From JBNARI01 sp049718765 (GTDB lineage: Bacteria; Bacillota; Sulfobacillia; DUMF01): a DNA stretch of 50,359 nt. Below the pieces are notes generated by a model that did not search any database, was not told the origin of the DNA, and saw only the letters and a list, made by a program, of their open reading frames with translations. This document shows, piece after piece, positions 8,975 to 15,133 of the stretch. The stretch covers positions 1-50,359 of the forward strand of contig JBNARI010000015.1 of NCBI GenBank assembly GCA_049718765.1. Reading direction: 5' to 3'. Within the stretch, counting starts at the first letter, position 1; the number at the start of each line of letters is the position of its first letter. A program made the position numbers and the translations under genes.

Positions 8975-8987
8975 ATCTCCACAACCT

Positions 8988-10703
8988 TCAATCGAATACC
9001 AGGGTTTGGATCATTTCCTCATCCGGCACGTCGAACACAGTGTTATGCGGAGGTAGCGGCTCACGGTACATGTATTCGGGCAGCCTGTCGTGGGCCGCAG
9101 TGAACCCGGCTCGCCTGTTGAACTCAAGTTCCCACTTGAGTACCTGTTTGCCAAGCCAGTCGAACTTATCCTCGCCCCAATCAAACCCGTACATGTAATT
9201 GATCAAGTTGATCAGCCTCATGCGGTTAGACATGACCGGAGGCCTGGCAAACAGGCACAACCCTGACGCATCAATCACTGCTGCGAAGATCTGTAATTCC
9301 CTGGAAAGTGGCACTTGGCCGTCTGGCAGTAGCTGGTTCACCTTGTCCCGGGAACCAAAGGCATTACCAGCAGTGTGGTCTGCTCCCATGGGTGAAGTGG
9401 AGTATGTCACACCATTACCCTTGAGGGACCTCGGGTCATAGGCCGGGATTGCCTGTCCCTTCACGACGGGAACCCTTTCGACGCCAAACACGGTGCCAGT
9501 CACAACCGCTCCTTGGCCAAGCACCCTGCCTAGAGTGGTACCCTCTGCTACTTCTTTGAGGAGTTTTGCGGCCTGCTGTGCATCGCCCCAGTTAAACAAA
9601 CCTGCCTCAGCGGCCACCCCGAGGGCGGCACCCATCTCGATGGTGTCTAGGCCCAGTTCGTTGCAAATCCTGTTCAGCGTCGCAATCCCATCGAGCGTGC
9701 CTATACCAAGGTTGGACCCCATCAAGCCAATCGTCTCGTACTGCAGTGTGGACACAATTGCCCTGCCAAGGGGGTCTGGGTACACGTTGCCACACTTGAT
9801 CACACAGCCAGGCATGCAAGACACAGTTGGGTTGCCCTCGCCGCCACGTTCAATGCAATGCTCATAGATCTTCTGACCAGTTATCTCTTCGGCATGCTCA
9901 AAGCTGCCCGAGCTAAAGTTCCGGGTAGGGAAAGCCCCAATGGAGTTGACTGCAGCCACTATGGCAGCTGTGCCGTACATTGCCTGGCTCTTGGTCTTGG
10001 GATTCTCAAACAGTTCCTTGTTAAACAGGCGGGCTTCCTGTTGGAACGCTTCTTCATTGGCCGCCTTGCGCCGTTCAGTGCCATTGTCGTCTACCACAAT
10101 CGCCTTAAGCCGCTTTGAGCCCATCACTGCGCCAAGCCCACCGCGGGCAGCAGCTCTGTTGGGCTCACCGGAGATTTCGCTCACCATCACCGAAGCGGCC
10201 CTCATCATCATTTCCCCAGCTGGTCCAATGCAGATTACTCCAACGTTGTCACCGAACTTCTGACGAATCCTGCGAGCAGTCTCGTAAGTGCTCACTCCCG
10301 ATAGCCCGTCGCACACTAGCACTTCTGCACCTGAGTTGTCTACCTTGAGCAAGTACCAGTGGTTTCTGTCAGAAGGCCTTCCTTCAACCACAACCGCCGC
10401 GTACCCCAGGCGGGCAAGCTGGTTTGCCACAATTCCCCCGGAGTTTGCCTCCTTAATCCCACCGGTAAGCGGGCTCTTGCCGCCCACAGAAAGCCTGCCT
10501 GAGCTCGAAACCATGGTCGCAGCAAGCAAGCCAGGAGCAAATACAAGCTTGTTGTCTGGCCCCAGAGGGTCACAAGTGGGCGGTACCTCGTCTAAAACCA
10601 CCTTGGAGGTGAGGGCCCGACCACCAAGGCCAACATAGCCCACTGGCAACGCTTCCCTTACTGCCTTTCGTGTACCCATGTTCACACGAAGAATCCATTG
10701 CAT
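8988..10703 (-). CDS. Aldehyde:ferredoxin oxidoreductase family protein (probably tungsten enzyme)
   Basis: A 571-residue member of the AOR family, which oxidises aldehydes (or reduces acids) with ferredoxin, using a bis-pterin tungsten cofactor and one [4Fe-4S] cluster. Family landmarks: SGRLSVGGKSPLTGGIKEAN in the N-terminal pterin domain, AAARGGLGAVMGSKRLKAI, and cluster cysteines in SCMPGCVIKC near the middle with a further Cys in ASGLCLFARPP. The cysteine spacing is Cx3Cx3C, not the Cx2Cx3C of the Pyrococcus AOR, so it belongs to a divergent subfamily. It is the second gene of the operon, followed by its own MoaD-like protein. The substrate is unknown. Confidence 0.93.
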   Translation of the reverse strand: MQWILRVNMGTRKAVREALPVGYVGLGGRALTSKVVLDEVPPTCDPLGPDNKLVFAPGLLAATMVSSSGRLSVGGKSPLTGGIKEANSGGIVANQLARLGYAAVVVEGRPSDRNHWYLLKVDNSGAEVLVCDGLSGVSTYETARRIRQKFGDNVGVICIGPAGEMMMRAASVMVSEISGEPNRAAARGGLGAVMGSKRLKAIVVDDNGTERRKAANEEAFQQEARLFNKELFENPKTKSQAMYGTAAIVAAVNSIGAFPTRNFSSGSFEHAEEITGQKIYEHCIERGGEGNPTVSCMPGCVIKCGNVYPDPLGRAIVSTLQYETIGLMGSNLGIGTLDGIATLNRICNELGLDTIEMGAALGVAAEAGLFNWGDAQQAAKLLKEVAEGTTLGRVLGQGAVVTGTVFGVERVPVVKGQAIPAYDPRSLKGNGVTYSTSPMGADHTAGNAFGSRDKVNQLLPDGQVPLSRELQIFAAVIDASGLCLFARPPVMSNRMRLINLINYMYGFDWGEDKFDWLGKQVLKWELEFNRRAGFTAAHDRLPEYMYREPLPPHNTVFDVPDEEMIQTLVFD

Positions 10704-10746
10704 TCGCTAACACCCCCACCAATTCACATTGGCCGCTCAGCGCCCA

Positions 10747-11802
10747 TCAGGCCACTTCCAGCCTACAGCCCACTTCCTGGCCCACCAGCATCAATTCCCT
10801 CACCACTTCCTCTGGAAGGGAAATGCCCTCCTTCAGCCTGAGCTGCTCGTTTTCCCACTCGATTTCCCCAGGCAGGTATATCTTTTCTACGCCGGGCACC
10901 CGGGGCGAGTTCTTGATTTGCTCCACGAGTGCGTCGATCCTGTCTTTGAACTCATCTACGGGCATGAAAGAGCCAATGTCTATCACCATGAAGAAGTTGC
11001 CTGTGCCCGCCTCGCCAGATAGGTCGTCTATGGCCTTCAACTTTTCACCAAAACCTGCGCCAGTCAGCACCCCGGCGAGCACATCGATCATAAATGCGAG
11101 GCCATAACCTTTGGGGCCCGCAATTGGAGTCAAGGTGCCACCCCTAAGTACCGCGTGAGGGTCGTCCGTGGGCACTCCCCTCGAATCCAACCCCCAGCCC
11201 GGTGGAATCTTCTTCCCTTCTATTGCAGCCAAACGAATCTTCCCCCTGGACACTAAGCTGGTAGCCATATCCAGCACAACCGCCGGCCATTTACCGCACG
11301 GTGCTGCCACTGACAGAGGGTTAGTCCCCAACATAGCCTTGCTTCCCCCAATTGGTGCCATGGCAGGCGGCGCGTTGCTTACTGCTAACCCAATCATGTC
11401 ATGTTCGGTCGGCATCACTGCATAATAGGCGCCCATACCATAGTGGTTCGTATTCCTTATGCCCCCAGCAGCTACCCCTGAGCTCCTCGCCTTCTGGATG
11501 AGCTTTCTCACAGTCCAGTAAGCGGCAACTTGTCCGAACCCATTGCCGCCATCGATAAGCAGGGTGGACTGGGTTTCTCGTACGACCGTCACCTGCGTAT
11601 TAGGGCTCATCAAACCAGCCCTGACTCGGCGGACATATGACGGCAATCTCGCAACGCCATGGGAATTCACGCCGCGCAGGTCAGCCTTAACCATCGTGTC
11701 AGCTACTATCTCCGCGTCTACCTCGGGGACTCCTATGCCTGTGAGCACTTGAGAGCAGAACTGTCTCAGTGTGGAGTGGGAAACCTTTATGTCTTGACTC
11801 AT
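10747..11802 (-). CDS. Ldh2/YlbC family NAD(P)-dependent 2-hydroxyacid dehydrogenase
   Basis: A 351-residue member of the malate/L-lactate dehydrogenase (Ldh2) family. It catalyses reversible oxidation of 2-hydroxy acids; relatives include malate, sulfolactate, ureidoglycolate and diketogulonate enzymes. Characteristic segments are DLRGVNSHGVARLPSYV, with the catalytic-type histidine, NTNHYGMGAYYA and GPKGYGLAFMIDVL. I chose the ATG at 11802, which has GAGGGA upstream, over the ATG at 11826, which has no site. It is the first gene of the operon, about 55 bases from the predicted sigma-54 transcription start. Confidence 0.9.
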   Translation of the reverse strand: MSQDIKVSHSTLRQFCSQVLTGIGVPEVDAEIVADTMVKADLRGVNSHGVARLPSYVRRVRAGLMSPNTQVTVVRETQSTLLIDGGNGFGQVAAYWTVRKLIQKARSSGVAAGGIRNTNHYGMGAYYAVMPTEHDMIGLAVSNAPPAMAPIGGSKAMLGTNPLSVAAPCGKWPAVVLDMATSLVSRGKIRLAAIEGKKIPPGWGLDSRGVPTDDPHAVLRGGTLTPIAGPKGYGLAFMIDVLAGVLTGAGFGEKLKAIDDLSGEAGTGNFFMVIDIGSFMPVDEFKDRIDALVEQIKNSPRVPGVEKIYLPGEIEWENEQLRLKEGISLPEEVVRELMLVGQEVGCRLEVA

Positions 11803-11868
11803 CCTCAATCCCTCGATGAAACACAACTGTGATATGTGGCTTCCTGTAACGTTCTAAACATTCTAGGC

Positions 11869-11884
11869 TGCAAGAGCTGTGCCA
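11869..11884 (-). promoter_or_regulatory. Sigma-54 (RpoN) promoter of the catabolic operon
   Basis: The minus strand reads TGGCACAGCTCTTGCA, matching the RpoN consensus TGGCACRN4TTGCW at every defined position, with the GG and GC dinucleotides at the required spacing. The predicted start is near 11858, about 55 bases before the Ldh2-type gene. Sigma-54 promoters need an ATP-dependent enhancer-binding activator; none is encoded in the window. Confidence 0.85.
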
Positions 11885-11991
11885 AGTGATCCATTTCACG
11901 CTCTTTACCAAAATCCCAGCTAGCGTCGCTTCATTCCCCAACACTTGTGTCCTGCATTCGTTCTCCATTACATTGCACTTTGAATTTCCCC

Positions 11992-12007
11992 TGAAATGGT
12001 GATTTCA
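11992..12007. promoter_or_regulatory. Dyad TGAAAT-N4-ATTTCA, possible activator site
   Basis: A perfect inverted repeat with 6-base arms lies about 135-150 bases upstream of the predicted sigma-54 start, the usual distance for an enhancer-binding protein. A further ATTTCA half-site occurs at 11893-11898, close to the promoter. That this is an activator site is inference from position and symmetry. Confidence 0.4.
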
Positions 12008-12193
12008 TTCTGCAATACAGCACCTTACCCCGCGTAGTAGCGCCGCATCCAATTCCGACCAGCAACGTCTGGTACAAGCAAGCGCCCTGGACAAAAACCC
12101 TACACTGCACGCAGAGTTCATCTCTAGGTGACGCATGACTGATGTGGCTACAAATCCCAGTAGGCACTTGGAAAAGCCGGAGAAGCTGGTATG

Positions 12194-12268
12194 CTCACGG
12201 GGATTACCTAAATTGGTAACTCCACCGCGGAGGCTGAAGGACTAGGCAACTGAGCCGTGTACCGTGAG
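12194..12268. other. Cloverleaf-like intergenic structure, possible ncRNA
   Basis: This 75-base stretch is closed by 7-base complementary arms (CTCACGG at 12194-12200, CCGTGAG at 12262-12268). Inside are three consecutive hairpins: TTACC/GGTAA (12204-12219), CTCC/GGAG (12220-12232) and GGCT/AGCC (12232-12256). The loops do not fit a tRNA: there is no TTCGAAT-type T-loop, and the middle loop has five bases. It lies in the 520-base gap 11803-12322 between the PAS-GGDEF-HD-GYP gene and the sigma-54 operon. A riboswitch, small RNA, intron remnant or tRNA relic are all possible; the strand is undecided. Confidence 0.4.
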
Positions 12269-12322
12269 GGGGAGAGACTGCATATCTGGTGGCCTCGCTC
12301 TGACACATAGCTCGAACTTAAT

Positions 12323-13984
12323 CTAGGTTCGGTCACTGCTTACGCGCCCACAGAGCAGGTCTTCGCCGTAACCTCGTGCCTGCGGGGGCACCATGACTCC
12401 TTCGTTACTCCCTCTGGCTTCATCTTCTAGCACCCCAACGAACACCTTGACGAGCTGAGGGTCAAAATAGCTGCCAGCACACCTCTGAAGCTCCTGGACT
12501 GCTTCTCGATGAGACATGGCACGCCGGTAAGGACGCTGGGAGGTCATGGCGTCGTAAGCGTCCAATATGGCCATTATCCTACTCAAAAGATGGATCTGTT
12601 CTCCTTTCAAGCCCAGGGGGTAGCCCTGTCCATCCCAGCGTTCGTGGTGCTGAAGAATGTAAGGAGCAATTGCAGCGAGTTCGCCAGAGGAAAGGGCAAT
12701 TCGGTATCCAACTTCACAATGGCGCTCCACTTGTTTCCTTTCGTCTTCGCTTAAGGACGATTCCTTGAAAAGGATCTGACTGGGCACCCCAAGTTTGCCA
12801 ATGTCATGCATCTCAACAAGCAGCAACAAGCTGTCTATGTCCTTTTGGGAGAGTCCAATCCTCCGTCCTACCTTGCATGCCAGCTCCTTCATGAGCCCCG
12901 TGTTGTGAAAGTCCTTCTCAGCCAAGGCCGTCTTCAGCCCTCTGATCACTGCAGCCCTTGGATCCTTTCCAGTTGCCAGCTTGTTAGTGTACATTGCGTC
13001 GTCGGCTTCCCGGTACGCTTCCCGTAGAGGACGTGAGGCGTCTTGGGCAGTTGCCGCCCCGATGGACAGGTGTAGGGGTAAGTCAGGGTGCACTGCGTTG
13101 TCTCTTTCTACAGCTTCCACAATTCGTCTCACCACCTGTTCTGCTGTAAGTTGGTCCGTGCCGGGCAACACAACGGCAAACTCATCCCCGCCCACCCGTG
13201 CAACGAAGTCCGCCTCGCGTACACATGTAGTAATAACACGTGCTGCTCGCCGTAGCAGCTCGTCCCCTTCTTCATGACCCAGCATGTCGTTCACGACCTT
13301 GAGACCGTCAAGGTCACACACGATTAGGCTGACTGGAAAGCAGTTTTGCTTTTCCAGTTTGTGCAGCTTTTCCTCAAAGAAACCCCGATTGTAAACGCCG
13401 GTCAGTGCATCTTTAGTGCTACACCGTCTGAGATCCTCCTCGATTTTCTTGCGTTCCCCAATATCCCTGATACATTGCACTGCTCCCAAGAGCTGCCCTT
13501 TGTGGTCGTACACTGGAGCAACCAATGTCCAAAAGTGTAACCCACGCCCACCACGAGCGCACGGAGCAAACCCCTCTCCCGTAAGGATCCTCCCACTTCT
13601 CTCAAGCCTGTCGTAATGTTGCTCCCAACCCTTCCCATTCCCGAGCAAAATGTTTACAAGGATCGGCCTTTGTCTGCCGAAGAACGGAACGCCATACTCG
13701 TAGTCACCCTTGCCGAGTATTTCCTGTTTTGGGACACCGGTCATTTCTTCCATCGCCTTGTTCCAAACAAGCACCTTACCCTCGCAGTCAATTGCCAGCA
13801 CAGCATCGGGAATGCAGTCTACAATGCTTTCTAGCAGCCGTAACCTTTCCGCCAAGTTGTCAGGCCAACGCGGAGCCGACGCAAGTTGCTCAAGGAGTTG
13901 TGTTGCACTGTGGATCTTGTCTTCAGTCAACTTGTCCACAAGCTCGTGAAGGTAACATCTGGATCCGTTACACTTGTTCTCCAT
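12323..13984 (-). CDS. PAS-GGDEF-HD-GYP cyclic-di-GMP signalling protein
   Basis: A 553-residue cytoplasmic signalling protein without membrane segments. A PAS domain covers about residues 45-180 (CIPDAVLAIDCEGKVLVWN). A GGDEF domain follows (about 188-345) with intact RVGGDEF, and a C-terminal HD-GYP domain (about 345-520) with MHDIGKLG and HHERWDGQGYP. GGDEF domains make c-di-GMP and HD-GYP domains degrade it, so the protein may do either, or use one domain as a sensor. The N-terminus has two cysteines (NKCNGSRCYL). The ATG has a GGGAGGG site. It lies between the broken sigK and the sigma-54 operon, on the same strand as both. Confidence 0.92.
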   Translation of the reverse strand: MENKCNGSRCYLHELVDKLTEDKIHSATQLLEQLASAPRWPDNLAERLRLLESIVDCIPDAVLAIDCEGKVLVWNKAMEEMTGVPKQEILGKGDYEYGVPFFGRQRPILVNILLGNGKGWEQHYDRLERSGRILTGEGFAPCARGGRGLHFWTLVAPVYDHKGQLLGAVQCIRDIGERKKIEEDLRRCSTKDALTGVYNRGFFEEKLHKLEKQNCFPVSLIVCDLDGLKVVNDMLGHEEGDELLRRAARVITTCVREADFVARVGGDEFAVVLPGTDQLTAEQVVRRIVEAVERDNAVHPDLPLHLSIGAATAQDASRPLREAYREADDAMYTNKLATGKDPRAAVIRGLKTALAEKDFHNTGLMKELACKVGRRIGLSQKDIDSLLLLVEMHDIGKLGVPSQILFKESSLSEDERKQVERHCEVGYRIALSSGELAAIAPYILQHHERWDGQGYPLGLKGEQIHLLSRIMAILDAYDAMTSQRPYRRAMSHREAVQELQRCAGSYFDPQLVKVFVGVLEDEARGSNEGVMVPPQARGYGEDLLCGRVSSDRT

Positions 13985-14315
13985 CTTCCGACCCTCCCGT
14001 GTGACTCTTTAGCGCTCTTTGGTTGTGCCATCAGCTCGTTGGCAACTAGACTGGTTGAAGCCCTCAGCCCCTGTCACGACTCCTAACACCAGCCCAATCA
14101 ATTTGACGGATGCTACCAAACAGATTATCGACCGCTCATTATTGGTGGTTTAGTACAGCCTCTTCCAGCTTCCTCCTGCACGGCTATGATCGACAAGCGT
14201 TGTGCTTGCATCCTGGTAGTCACGGCGTGTAGCTACGCTCACCACTTGAACCTTAGAACCCAATGAGAACAAAGTAAAGCTTTCTCAGCGAGCGGCCAAG
14301 TGGGCGATAGCTTGG
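13985..14315. other. Gene-free spacer between sigK 5' half and the GGDEF gene
   Basis: About 330 bases with no credible reading frame. It contains the leader of the PAS-GGDEF-HD-GYP gene and, if sigK is split by an intervening element, the first sequence inside that element. I could not identify a promoter, a recombinase gene or sigK 3' coding sequence here. Confidence 0.5.
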
Positions 14316-14699
14316 TCATAGACAAGCAGCTAAGAAAGCAAGGAACACGCGAGGCATTGTCGTCTGAACGTCATTTTCAATGCACCTTGCGGCATAGGTT
14401 GCCAACCTGGTGCCTTGGTTTCTCTTGAAAGTGTTGATACCCTTGATCAGCCCTATTACCCCAATGGAAATCAGGTCTTCTACGTCGTTTTGATCTACCA
14501 TGAACTTCTTCACCACGTGCGCCACAAGCCGAAGGTTCCGTTCCACAAGGACATTTCGGGCCTCTAAATCTCCTGATTCCCACAGCTCGAGGTATTTGGC
14601 TTCCTCCTGGGAATTCAGCGGTTGGGGGAAAGAACCGTTGGCGTTTATGTACCCCAGGAGCATGTTGAGAACCCACCATGCAAAGTCTGCAATAAACAA
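14316..14699 (-). CDS. sigK: Sporulation sigma factor SigK, N-terminal half (interrupted gene)
   Basis: This encodes the first part of a pro-sigma-K-type factor (compare SpoIVCB of Bacillus). It has a hydrophobic pro-sequence (ADFAWWVLNMLLGYI), FPQPL, then regions 1.2/2.1 (NLRLVAHVVKKF) and 2.2 (DLISIGVIGLIKGINTF), and ends TYAARCIEND. Similarity stops at that Asn-Asp, at AATGA (14371-14375). It is followed by about 18 unrelated residues and a stop. Regions 2.3 to 4, needed for promoter binding, are missing. The break lies at the codons where the skin element splits sigK in Bacillus. The start is TTG at 14699 (seven bases after GGAGG) or GTG at 14705. The 3' half is not in the window. Confidence 0.85.
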   Translation of the reverse strand: MFIADFAWWVLNMLLGYINANGSFPQPLNSQEEAKYLELWESGDLEARNVLVERNLRLVAHVVKKFMVDQNDVEDLISIGVIGLIKGINTFKRNQGTRLATYAARCIENDVQTTMPRVFLAFLAACL

Positions 14700-14704
14700 A
14701 GCCA

Positions 14705-14762
14705 CACCTCCGCGGTCCAGTTCACTCAGTTCCCATCATATGAACCCTGGACCACGGAGGTG
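14705..14762 (-). promoter_or_regulatory. Hairpin sequestering the sigK ribosome binding site
   Basis: Arms 14705-14720 and 14747-14762 pair over 16 positions in minus-strand RNA: 15 Watson-Crick pairs and one G-U wobble (an A-C mismatch if read as plus-strand RNA). The loop is 26 bases. The 3' arm contains the GGAGGTG that serves as the sigK ribosome binding site and overlaps the GTG candidate start. The structure would block translation unless opened; with the T-rich sequence after it, it might also end transcription coming from the upstream genes. Confidence 0.6.
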
Positions 14763-14787
14763 CGCGTCCGACCAGCAGCCTCAGCTT

Positions 14788-15060
14788 TTAACAACCCACG
14801 GCATTGCGCATAGCTTCCCTGCGTCTGGCAACCCGTTCCGAATCCTCCAAGTCCTGTATTAACACTTCACCCGTAACGGCGCAGTAAGCAACGTCCGCAT
14901 ACTGGTGAGGTACCAATATCCCCTCCAGAGTGCGGTACCTTATGAACTCACAGGTGTTACAAGTGCCCGTGCCATATTTGGTCAGGAGCCTCTGCAGCTT
15001 CCTTCCGCCTTTCCTCTGAGAGTAGTGCCCATTACGGCATGGCAACTTACAACGTCTCAC
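14788..15060 (-). CDS. Small cysteine-containing protein, unknown function
   Basis: A 90-residue basic protein that I do not recognise. Cysteines are Cys4 and Cys8, a Cys34-N-T-Cys37 pair that could bind zinc, Cys60 and Cys90. The C-terminal third is charged and probably helical (LEDSERVARRREAM). No signal peptide or membrane segment. The GTG start at 15060 has GGGAGG eight bases upstream, which supports real translation. It lies between the penicillin-binding protein gene and sigK on the same strand, 73 bases after the former, so the three may be co-transcribed. Confidence 0.6.
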   Translation of the reverse strand: MRRCKLPCRNGHYSQRKGGRKLQRLLTKYGTGTCNTCEFIRYRTLEGILVPHQYADVAYCAVTGEVLIQDLEDSERVARRREAMRNAVGC

Positions 15061-15133
15061 TTAGGTTTCCTCCCGGGAATCATTCTCTCTGAGACCGGCG
15101 CCAGATTATATATCGTACCTGCCACATTCCTTG

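Noticed and set aside
12194..12268. tRNA gene, suggested by a 7-bp closing stem, 75-nt length and a GCTCAGTTGCCTAG segment on the minus strand
   Set aside because: There is no T-loop sequence, the middle hairpin has a 4-bp stem and 5-base loop with no usable anticodon arm, and the D-like arm is too long. Kept only as an unclassified structure.
1..14370. sigK 3' half or SpoIVCA-type recombinase within the left part of the window
   Set aside because: No frame on either strand shows sigma region 3 or 4 motifs or a serine-recombinase N-terminus, so the other end of any element must be outside.
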